NCBI GenBank assembly: GCA_023634235.1
Contig: JAMKCF010000002.1
Location: 14,627,091-14,691,090 of the forward strand
Direction of reading: 5' to 3'
Source: Pisaster brevispinus
Lineage: Eukaryota; Echinodermata; Asteroidea; Forcipulatida; Asteriidae
Length of the DNA: 64,000 bases
Part shown: positions 10,601 through 19,150 of the stretch, piece after piece
How the letters are laid out: every line of letters starts with the position of its first letter
How positions within the stretch are numbered: the first letter of the stretch is position 1
Notes under the pieces: model-generated
What the model was told of the DNA's origin: nothing
The model's input: the letters and a program-made list of their open reading frames with translations, nothing else
Database searches by the model: none
Program-made: the position numbers and the translations under genes

Positions 10601-12114
10601 ATTTTTCTGTTTAAGTAGCTCTATGAAACAGGGGTGGATTTCACAAACACTTAAGACTAGTCTTATCTCGAGTTAGGACGAGTTACTCGTCCTAACTTAG
10701 GACTAGCCTTAAGTTTTTAATAACTCCTAGGACTAGTCCTAAGTTAGGACCATCTTTGTGAAATCGACTCGAGACTAACAAAATGATTCGATTGGCCTAC
10801 GAGTCTTGTCCTTACCTCAAAACCAAACCAAGGTGGTAAATCTGGCAGAACAGTCCAATCTTGGCTTTGTCGAAAATCTGCAGTAGAACTAGAAGAAATT
10901 TCTTTGGTTACTTTTTCGCTCGTGCAAACAGAGAAGACACAAAACCGAAGTTTAACTTGACCAGTATATTATATCAGTACTATTATTTTAAATTTGTTGG
11001 TCCATGATTCAATCAAGTAACAGTCTTAACATATTGCCCTCAATCGATCAATGCATTTTTAAATATTCTTTAAATATTTCTTTAAGGTGGGTAGGGTCAT
11101 GAAAAAACATGGTGTAAATTCTATATGAAAAGCATATTTGTTATTCTTGGGTCTTGGTTGGTTTGTCCTCCAACATACTCCATGAAAGAGTTTTGACTGG
11201 AGAGATGGTAGAGGGTGGACCAGTCAGTAGATGGTGATTGATGGGAAGCATCCTGTGCCAAAACTTTTTTTTTCTTTCTGAAATATCCCCGTTGATTAGA
11301 AATCAATAGAAGTATGTGGAAATACTTGAAAAAATTAGGTGCCAGCTTTTTGCTGTTTTCCCTAACAGTACAGAGTAGACGCTGTATAAATTCAGAAGAA
11401 TTTCTGTATCCAGCCTCCACTTTTTCATTCATTGTAAGAATTAAAATAGTATCTTATTTAATCAAATGAAATAATGCCCTTTTAGTTTTGGTAATAATAA
11501 ATGAGTGAAAAAGTGGTGGCATGATACGGCATTTTTTCCATAAATTCAGCTGAAGATGAAACTTTCAGTTTGTACTGGTTTGACTCTCGAGACACAAGTA
11601 TTAAAGTATGGTTATTAATATTATGCCCCATATGGCCATGCCCCACCCCTTTACAATATTTTTAATAATAGATAAAAATGAGTGAAGAAAGTTGCACTTG
11701 CAGTCGCTAGTCAGATTCAGGTTCAGCATCTTTTTCTAAAAATAGGCATAGAATCTTATTTGCTCAAAGTCAATTAAGGTTACGTTTGTACTAATCATAA
11801 ATACATGTTTAATCAATGTCCCCAACCAGCCAACCCCATGGCATAACATTTACATTGTTTTTTAGGTAAAAGTTAAAACACCATGGCGGAAGGAACACCA
11901 CCTACCGACGTCTCAACCGATCTCCCACACACATCTGGGGCCCAACTCTGCTGTTATTGATGCCCCTATTACACATTTCATCTGTTGGCGTTTGGACTGG
12001 ATTCTCACTTGATGTTGACGGTTCGTCACTAATATTTCTTTTTCTTTTTAGACTCAATGACTTCCCTCGCCGTTCAGCAGCCATCATGACGGATGCTAAT
12101 GGGCCTGGGGGCAT
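7623..12114 (-). CDS. FAAP20: FAAP20-like Fanconi anaemia core-complex subunit, enlarged, with split UBZ4 finger
   Basis: Five exons: 12114-11906, 11403-11326, 10888-10816, 10173-8219 and 7695-7623 (stop TAG 7623-7625). Phases close over 2388 nt, giving 795 aa. FAAP20 binds FANCA in the nuclear core complex and uses a UBZ4 finger to bind ubiquitin during crosslink repair. The finger is C762-x2-C765-x15-H781-x3-C785, split by the last intron (CPLCTMEFKQG, then WSQVQKDGHVAWC). It has the family's spacing and ends, as in vertebrate FAAP20, in an acidic tail with terminal Trp (SEDDVSW). Near residues 107-146, DWTVLPDLPPWF and EWTPLPK resemble the FANCA-binding part. Human FAAP20 is about 180 aa; here a long, apparently disordered linker encoded mostly by exon 4 intervenes, with a 131-residue internal duplication, a SUMO-interaction-like IINLDSDEDDD (580-590) and an N/Q-rich stretch. 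Exons 3-5 are well supported. Exons 1-2 (basic KRKR, then EFIQRLLCTVRE) rest on phase and weak similarity. The start ATG is the most upstream in the ORF; MMAAERR is an alternative. Confidence 0.82.
7696..8218 (-). other. Last intron of FAAP20-like gene
   Basis: The minus-strand donor GTAGGT (8213-8218) and acceptor TTGAATTCAG (7696-7705) separate the two halves of the zinc finger. Nothing else is recognised inside. Confidence 0.7.
10310..10456. mobile_element. MITE, 'AATTTCATAGAGCTGCTTA' family (partial)
   Basis: Ends at the right with GCTTAAAAGCTTTATGAAAT then TTGGCCCA. It contains GGTTACCAATCATTATTCCA and TTGCCACTGGTACCCTGCTC, as in other copies. Confidence 0.65.
10457..10630. mobile_element. 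MITE, 'AATTTCATAGAGCTGCTTA' family
   Basis: Starts GGGCCCAACTCAGAGAGCG, contains AATAAGGTTACCAGCCAAAA and TGTGACTGGTTCCCTGC, and ends AAGTAGCTCTATGAAACA. It abuts its neighbours on both sides. Confidence 0.7.
10631..10770. mobile_element. Palindromic MITE, 'TTAGGACTAGTCCTAGG' family
   Basis: GGGGTGGATTTCACAAACAC at the left and CATCTTTGTGAAATCGACTC at the right are inverted. The interior is the reverse complement of the 786-915 copy. Confidence 0.85.
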
Positions 12115-12367
12115 TAACTTTACAAAGTCCTCTCTTCACTTTTGACCGGTTCCAAGACCATGGTGTTTTCACGTGCACTACAACCAATGTTCGAGGGATT
12201 AATGAATAAAGCGTAGAGGGCGCTGGAACACCTCTATGTATGTCTGTTTAGTTCACAAAAGTGGAAAGTGGGGAATTCCGAAACGAAGTACCAAAAAGGG
12301 GACTGGACTGCTGTAGGTCAAATAGGTATTTTTAAAAAACCTTAAAAAGCTGATTCGAGTGGAAGTA
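12115..12367. promoter_or_regulatory. Probable shared divergent promoter of FAAP20-like and DFFB
   Basis: Only 253 bp separate the proposed FAAP20 ATG (minus) from the DFFB ATG (plus). The gap holds an E-box palindrome CACGTG (12170-12175) and a CCAAT motif (12184-12188), with no TATA box in a clear position. Transcription start sites cannot be read from sequence alone. The arrangement depends on FAAP20 exon 1 being right. Confidence 0.5.
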
Positions 12368-15300
12368 ATGGGAGATAGCAAACCTTTCAAGATTAGGACA
12401 ACAAGGAGTGGTGTTAATTCCGATCGAACTGGGATAACAGCCAGTACACTCGCCGAGGTGATCACCAGAGGTTGTGCCAGACTTCAGGTAAAGTACAAGC
12501 CAATGAGTTATCCTTCTATTTACGACACTCACAATATGACGGTAGTTGAAATATTGTTAAAAATGAATGTGAAAAATGGATGAAACATGATGAATTTGAT
12601 CAGATTGTGAAGAACCAAATTACGCACATAAAACGTGAGTGGGTATACTATTACTACATACATGATTACGCATTAGCTCTAGTCTAGCTGTTTCTAGACT
12701 AGAGAAACAGCTATAGACCAACTATAGTATAGGTCTATAGCTGGTGTGAGTGGTGGTCTTGCAGTTGCCAACCTTCATTTCTGGGTTCACCTTCTTCGCA
12801 CTACCACCTTTGTTTGTGATATAGCTGCTTCAAAAGTTGAAGTCTCGCAAAACAGCAAATACTAAAAAATAAGAACTTTCATAGTGTTAGTGTAGAGTTC
12901 AGGGGCCATTTTAAAAATCATTATTATTAATTCATTACAAACATTCAAATTTCTCAGCCAAAGGCTGAATTGTTTTTAAAATAAAACAAAAATTATATAC
13001 AAAATTAATACATTTAAAAACGATAAAGAAATAGATTAGATATAAAAATACCCATGATGCCTTTTTACTAGTAGGCCTGTGACAATAACTAGCTATCGCA
13101 AAGGGTTCGCGTTTAAGACATTTCCTATTCTGCCACCACACAAATTCGGGAAAATATATTGAAGCGGTGTGGGAATACTTTCAATCACTTTTCAACAAAA
13201 CATTCAATTATTACTCTAGAATGTCTATATTTTGTAATTCTGGTCGATTTAATTACATTTGTGGCATCAAACCTTTGATTTCACGCCCGTTTTGAGAACC
13301 ACAACTTCCCGTGCTCACGCGATGGAAGTCGCCATTTTGGAAAAAATCTCCCCTGATCGGATAAAAACTTTCAAGTCATTCTGATGTTATACCGCCCTCT
13401 TGGGGTATGTAATGACCATGTTTTGTATACCATTGTAATCTGCAGACATCACTTGATATAAGGGGACATTTCGGCAGAAATTTCGAGAACTGTAAGTCGG
13501 AAATAAACCGGGGTTTTTACACTAATGACAATTAAGTTCCTATTTTCTTGTTAAAAAGCGGTTTTACCAGAAAGTTTCTTAGGGAACATTCAAATTTCAG
13601 CTATAAATGAATTCTTTGAACCTTTTTGTGCCTAATTCATATAACTTTCACGTGTAAAACCATGCCGAATAGCCCCGCAAGGGGCAAAAGCAAGTCTGTG
13701 TCGGGCCTCCGCGAGTGTTATTTTGGTGCAATTTGACTCCATTCAGCACTGACTGACTGACTGAGGGGGCGTGGAACATGTTGAACTCATTTTGAGTAGT
13801 AGTGGGTTATAAGTTGTGAATTTGATTTTGAGTAAATTCTGTGTGTTATTGATAATAAAGTAATGATTAATTTTACATTTCCAATTTATTTTATTTTAAA
13901 GCCAATCATGGATGTAGGAATGGTCCAATTAACCTAGTAACTAAGATGAGAAGTTTGATAAGAAAAGTATGAAAGCACATAACTTCTAAATCTAAATGCT
14001 ACAGAGCTTTTAGATTTGTATTTAAGTGGGTTGTGTTTCACATGGCATAACTTCTGTTAAGAAGAACCAATTTTAATATTGTTTTCACTAATGTGTTGCT
14101 CAAACCAAGAGGATTAATTTATTATACAATAATTGCAACCATGGTGACTGTATGTGAGAAATATGAGGTAATCAATTGTACAAGTACAAAATTAGACCTC
14201 TTTAAAAATATGCGGCAGAAGAGTTCTGGTATATAGTATCCCTTTAAGAGGCATATCTTCATTAATATTGGTCTGATTTTAATTTGCTCTTCACCATGGC
14301 ATTTGTCTTGAAAAGACCTTTCCAATGATGTATAGTTTGTCTATATAAAAATAAAATAAAAAAATCAGGTAAAATAGCTACAATAACATTTATAGTTGCA
14401 AGGACTAAGCTCAAAGAATAGAAATAGGGACAATGAAAAAATAAGATGAAAGCAAGAATATTTAAAGACCTTCAAAGGAACAACACAAAGCCGGTCAAAT
14501 CACAAAACACTAAGATTCCTCTTGAAAGAGGAACTGTTAGTATTGCCATTGGGATTTGTGTTGTGACATCACACTTTGCTAAGCAATTAATTATTGACAC
14601 ACATTTAATTCTATTCCTTTTGTAAAACCGACCCAATATCATGAAAATGCCTGGGTTTTTTTGGCGTAAAAATGACTATGAAACGAGTCGGAGTTAATTT
14701 CTTGCGTTCCCTTTTGTGAAGATACCAACCCGTGGAGCTCAAGTCTATCTGGAGTTAGACGGGACACTTATCAATGATGAGGACTACTTCAACTCTCTGA
14801 CGCCACAGACGGTGTTGGTCTTGTGTGAACGAGACACTACTTGGAAAGGTGAGCAAAATATATTCCAGCCTGCAGGAAACTGATCGGCTGATTTCCACAT
14901 TTTGTTTCTTTACTTATTAGTATTAGTATGTTTAGTAAACTGAAAAACATCGAGACCAACTAAGAACTCACTCCGCAGCAGTGAAGTTAAGTCCCCTCGA
15001 TCCACTAAGCGAAAGTAGTAGTCCCAGCCGAATTCCTACCTCCCGCCCAGGTAGTAGTAAATAAGCAGGACAGTTCTTTTTTCTTTTTTTTTTAACCTAA
15101 TTAAAACCCTGTTGTTTAGGGGAACTGTTGGAGCTTCTGGAATAATTGTTTTTCCACAATGAAACCCTGACTTGACAAAGGAATGACGACAAAGGTTCTC
15201 GTAATGAGTTCTGGGATTTGATGTTGTGTGAGACAAATGAGTAGCCCTGCACCTCAAACTAACATTAATAAAACTAGAGAGATCGCCTGAATGGGATGGG

Positions 15301-18111
15301 ATGTGCCTTTTTATTTCAAATATAAAGCAATAAGGTAAACTAACTGAGTAAATTGAATATGGCTTAAACAAAGAAAAAGGTGCGTTATTTTCAATAACGC
15401 ACCTTTTTCTTTGTTCAACCTCAAGTGAATAAAGTGCAGATACTTGTAGTTCAGGTTGGCAGTTAGCAACGTTGGCCGCTTGCTTCAATCAGTGAAGTTA
15501 GCAGTTTATAAATATCAGTGTTTGCAAATTTTACAGAGCCTGAACTTTTTTGAGGGAATTTGATTATGAATAGATTGGTTTTTTGTTCCAGGTGACACAA
15601 TCTTACGGCTAATTCAGCAGATACTCAACAAACTAAGCAGGACAAACTGTCAAGAGGAAGTCAGTGACATCCTCGCCGAAAGTCCATCAGATGAACAGCG
15701 ACTGCTCATTGAGTTCATCAGCTCACAAAAAGGAAAAATTGACGCTGAAAATAGAAACGATGACCCTGCTTGGTTCGGAGGTACTTTCAGTGGCTGTTTT
15801 TTTTTTTAAATAAACCAATCAGACTCATGGCTCAGTAGTAACACCATTTCCATTTGATAGCACTTCCATTTGAAAACCATAAGGTCTATGAGAAACTTTT
15901 GAAGGGGCACCAAGGTCATGACCAGGGGGCAACAGAGGTCATGGTCTCCAGGGCTTCTGTGTAAATTAGGCCTGTACCAATGAGTTACTCAAGGCGATTG
16001 AACAAAGAGAAAAATTTAATCTGAGTGTTTTGAGATTTTTGAATTATGAGACCGATTTATGTAGCTCCTTATAAAGGGTAACAAGGTGCTGCAGCAGCAA
16101 CTGTCGGAAACACCAGGGCTAATCTCTTCTCTTTTAGCGATAATGTGACTGGGTTCTTTTACATGCATCGGTGAAAGTTACCGACCGAAATATGTGTTTC
16201 GTTTTGTGACCCCTTGAATTTTGATGAAATTGTCGAGGTTAGTTTTATGAAATTTTGTTTTCCTTAAAAGTTGTTTATTTATTTATGCAGACATGGAGAA
16301 GCGATTCAAGACCAAATCTCAAGTGATGTTTGTCAAGGCACAGGATCGAGTTAGAGGCTATTTTACCAAGGTAGTACCCAATGGCAGGATTTGAACGTCC
16401 GTTCTCCGAAAAAGGGGGCAGGCCCCACGTCCAATTTCATAAAGCCTGTAATCACTAAGCACAGAAAATTCTTCCTCTGAAGAAACTGGTTAGCAGCCAA
16501 CATTCCATAAAGTTGACATCAATGCGACTGCTGCCCCACTCATGTTTTGAGTGGTTCACTTCTGTGTGTGGCGGACGATCACGGCGGTGCAGCGAACTGG
16601 ATGTGGTATTTTACAGGCCAGGTTTACCAGAAAGATGTGTCCGCACTGGACTTATTGGCTAGTTAGTTAGTTAGTTAGTTAGTTGCTTGGTCAGTTTTTT
16701 GCAAAAAAAAACCTCCAATGTGAACGCGTTTTGAGATTCCAAGATATTTTGTATGCTGGTTTTTTTTTGTATTCTTCTTTTCTGTTTTTTTTTGGGTTTT
16801 TTTGTTTTTTTTGTTTTTTTTAATGTAGTGCCTCATGATTCTCATTTTTACTTGTTCTCCTCTTTTATCATTTTTCCTTTCCCCCGTCTCTTAATTCCAG
16901 ATGAAAGACACTCTCAAAACGGCCAAAGAGAACTATTCCCAGGCATCTTTGGGTCACCTTGAAATGGTCCTCAAGGAAATAAAAGACTCTCTGAAGGACA
17001 AAAAATACCACGGCGAATACTTCGATAGAAAATTTGATGATGGGGATAGTCTCTGCAATGATAAGGGTTGGTTCCAATGCGAGGGAGAGTACAACAAAGA
17101 CGAGTGCGATGATAACCATATGATTAATCCATACAGCACCAGGGATAACCTGACTCTTTTCAGCTCGTGGAATCTTGATCATGTGTAAGTTCAAGTCATC
17201 TTAGGATTGTTTGTAGTTATCAACTCTGGTTAACCACTTCACTCAGTGTTCAAAGAATTTTCCGTTCCTCTGCACGGTATTATTCTTTGTGAAGCTTCTG
17301 GAGTAATTATTTTCCCTCGGGAATTTCATTGTCAAAATGAAACCCTGACTTGACAAAGAAAAGACAACAAAGGTTCTCATAGTAAGAATCGAGATTTGTT
17401 ATTCTCCTTCGAGAAAAAAATTCTTTTTAGGAGTATGCCTACACGGTGAATTGCAAAACCTCGGCCGAAAGCCACGGCCGATAATCTGCCATGGTCTGCT
17501 GGAATCTCGGAACATCTCGGAACACTGCCAAGATTGTCATTGTAACAGAAGTGGTGCAGGGATGGGACTTCTCCAATTTATTTTCCCGGAAATCTGTTGG
17601 GTTTTTTACACCCCCCCCCAAAAAAAGTGGGTTTTTTAAATTATTATTTACAAAAAATATCAAATTCATAAAAACATGAAAATAAAAACCATATAAAACA
17701 CCCCTAATTGCAGAGTAGAGCTTTTTAAACCAAAGATAAATGTATAGGTCACGGGCTCGCAAGCTTGCGCTCGTTAGCTTTTGTGCCTTGTGCTCATAGT
17801 TTTTTTGTTTTTTTCAACAGCCTTATCACAATCCTGATGGAGCATTATAAAAGTTCCGTATTGTTATTATTGATATGTTCTTGTTTAACAGTATTGAAAA
17901 GCAACGGGAGGTGATTCCAAAATTAGATGAGGCAATCCAAAAGTGCCCCAGAAACAAACAGGTCAACACCAAATATTTCTACGAGCTGCTCTTCACGCGG
18001 AGGAATCTAAAGCTAGTTGATATACGCTGCCACGACAAGGGAATTCACCATGGCAAAGTCGTCAAGAAAAATCAGTTTTACAGGAAACCGCTACGCTTAC
18101 CCAGAAGCTGA
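12368..18111 (+). CDS. DFFB: Caspase-activated DNase (DFF40/CAD), complete
   Basis: Six exons: 12368-12487, 14722-14848, 15592-15780, 16291-16370, 16901-17184 and 17892-18111. They total 1020 nt = 339 aa plus TGA; human DFF40 is 338 aa. It is the nuclease that cuts chromatin between nucleosomes in apoptosis once caspase-3 removes its chaperone-inhibitor DFFA/ICAD. Residues 1-80 are the CIDE-N domain (KPFKIRTTRSGVNSDRTGIT; LELDGTLINDEDYF). The C-terminal nuclease domain keeps the zinc ligands C232, C241, H245 and C313 and active-site D265-H266 (WNLDHV), H314, K316 and H319 (CHDKGIH). The position I align with mammalian H304 is Asp310. All splice sites are GT..AG. I chose ATG 12368 because it begins the CIDE-N fold; an in-frame GTG three codons upstream is not a plausible start. 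The tail after the last His is short and basic (KKNQFYRKPLRLPRS), suited to nuclear entry. DFFA is not in the window. Confidence 0.95.
12488..14721 (+). other. DFFB intron 1
   Basis: 2.2 kb without recognised coding sequence. It contains the overlapping palindromes at 12678-12752 and a fragment of the 47669-47812 MITE family near 14500-14610 (GTGTTGTGACATCACACTTT, GCTAAGCAATTAATTATTGA). The rest is AT-rich unique-looking sequence. Confidence 0.7.
12678..12752. repeat. Cluster of overlapping palindromes
   Basis: Three hairpin-capable inverted repeats overlap: CTAGTCTAG/CTAGACTAG; AGCTGTTTCT/AGAAACAGCT; and CAGCTATAGACC/GGTCTATAGCTG. The first two share bases, so they are alternatives. Confidence 0.75.
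15036..15420. mobile_element. SINE-related repeats in DFFB intron 2
   Basis: 15110-15235 (GAGCTTCTGGAATAATTGTT, ATGAAACCCTGACTTGACAA) matches 17295-17400 in intron 5. 15290-15420 contains the tail motif AACTGAGTAAATTGAATATG and AACAAAGAAAAA of the tRNA-SINE family. The 150-codon minus-strand ORF here is repeat-derived. Confidence 0.6.
15367..15415. repeat. Perfect 23-bp inverted repeat with 3-base loop
   Basis: Arms 15367-15389 and 15393-15415 are exact reverse complements (AACAAAGAAAAAGGTGCG... against ...CGCACCTTTTTCTTTGTT), with TTC between them. Confidence 0.95.
15880..15962. repeat. Fragment of 'GGCCATGGCCTCTGTTGCC' repeat
   Basis: ACTTTTGAAGGGGCACCAAG, CCAGGGGGCAACAGAGGTC and ATGGTCTCCAGGGC are the reverse complement of blocks at 45775-45910 and 53385-53530. 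Confidence 0.65.
16045..16200 (+). mobile_element. Left part of the element that hosts the satellite array
   Basis: GACCGATTTATGTAGCTCCT, AACAAGGTGCTGCAGCAGCA and AATCTCTTCTCTTTTAGCGA match 19150-19269 in order. It then continues into CTGGGTTCTTTTACATGCAT, which the 19150 copy lacks. Confidence 0.7.
17440..17810. mobile_element. Dispersed element, reverse-complement relative of 6000-6310
   Basis: GTTTTTTACACCCCCCCCC, AAATTCATAAAAACATGAAA, CTAATTGCAGAGTAGAGC and TTTTTAAACCAAAGATAAAT mirror the blocks at 6000-6310. It lies in DFFB intron 5. Confidence 0.65.
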
Positions 18112-19150
18112 AAGGGGCATCGAGGGACGATGATGTAATCCTCCATGAAGAACAAGTCTGCGTTTCTGTTGAGTGCAGTTTCTTTGGGTTTTTTTCTTTG
18201 CTAAAAGGAATTTTAGCCAAAAGTTTGAAAAATCATGTTGATTCACCTTGTCCAGAGTTGTTTTACTTTTTTCGGATTGTTTTCATGGAGAAGTAAATCA
18301 CAATTTCTTTCCAGGTTTGTAAATTGAAAAATTTCCCCCCCCCCCACCACCAAATTTTTATATAAATACATATTTTTTCCCTTAATCAGACCAAATGAAA
18401 TTCCTTACCCTGTTCACTTGTAAACATTCCTAATTAACAATTTCCAAAGTCCATCACTGTTCTGAAAAAGAGGTGGTTGGGTCAGTTATCCTTTTGTGTC
18501 TCTTCGTAAAAACCAACTTTTATATTTTTATTGTAAATTGATACATTTTTTTGAACTGTACACACTTAAAAAATGTGTGTACTTAAAAATGTTAATAACA
18601 AAAGTGTTTTGATAATCATCATGTTATTGTGAAGTGTTCCAACTAAAATAATTAGGTTTTTTTTTTATATGTAAATATTTATACCTATAAAGGAAATTTT
18701 GGTAAAATGTAGGATATTTTTTAAATATTTGTAGCGAGAACAAAGTGGGCAAAATGTTTTATTTTTAATAGAAAATATCAAATTTAAACAATAGCCCATG
18801 TGTTGTTTTCTCAAAATTCCTTAGAAGTGATGTTGCTGTCTAGGGGTTTTAATAATACACATTTTGTGTACAGAAAAAAAGTTTTTCTTTATAAAAAAAG
18901 ACACCAAGAAAACTTGGGTTTTTTTGTGTTTTTTTTTGTTTTTGGGGGGAGCGAGAGTTCTGATCGGTACACCGCTGCTTGTAGCCCTCCCCCTGAATGG
19001 TATTTAGGCATACAGAAAACAAAACAACGTGGGTCTCTCTATACAAGTTAAATAGTAATAATAACTAGGGTTTTTTTTATTGTGCTTTATCTACTGGCGT
19101 CTCAATGTGCTTATCATTATATTTTGTTCTGAACAGGTTGTTAAAGTTTT
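18112..19150 (+). other. 3' UTR / downstream flank of DFFB
   Basis: AT-rich and non-coding. I found no textbook AATAAA close to the stop, so the polyadenylation site is not placed. The short ORFs at 18800-19050 are low-complexity. Confidence 0.5.

Larger units (their letters stand above)
10174..10815 (-). other. FAAP20-like intron made of three adjacent MITEs
   Basis: Of 642 bp, about 460 are three elements end to end (about 10310-10456, 10457-10630 and 10631-10770). Only about 140 bp at the 3' side and 45 bp at the donor side are free of them. Confidence 0.7.

Noticed and set aside
11121..11432. 103-codon ORF as an independent small gene
   Set aside because: Only 11403-11326 fits the FAAP20 reading phase; the rest lacks any sign of selection.
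12359..12367. GTG start three codons upstream of the DFFB ATG
   Set aside because: Animal nuclear genes rarely start at GTG, and ATG 12368 gives the expected CIDE-N start and family length.
15036..15488. 150-codon ORF on the minus strand
   Set aside because: It lies in SINE-related repeats and across the perfect palindrome within DFFB intron 2.
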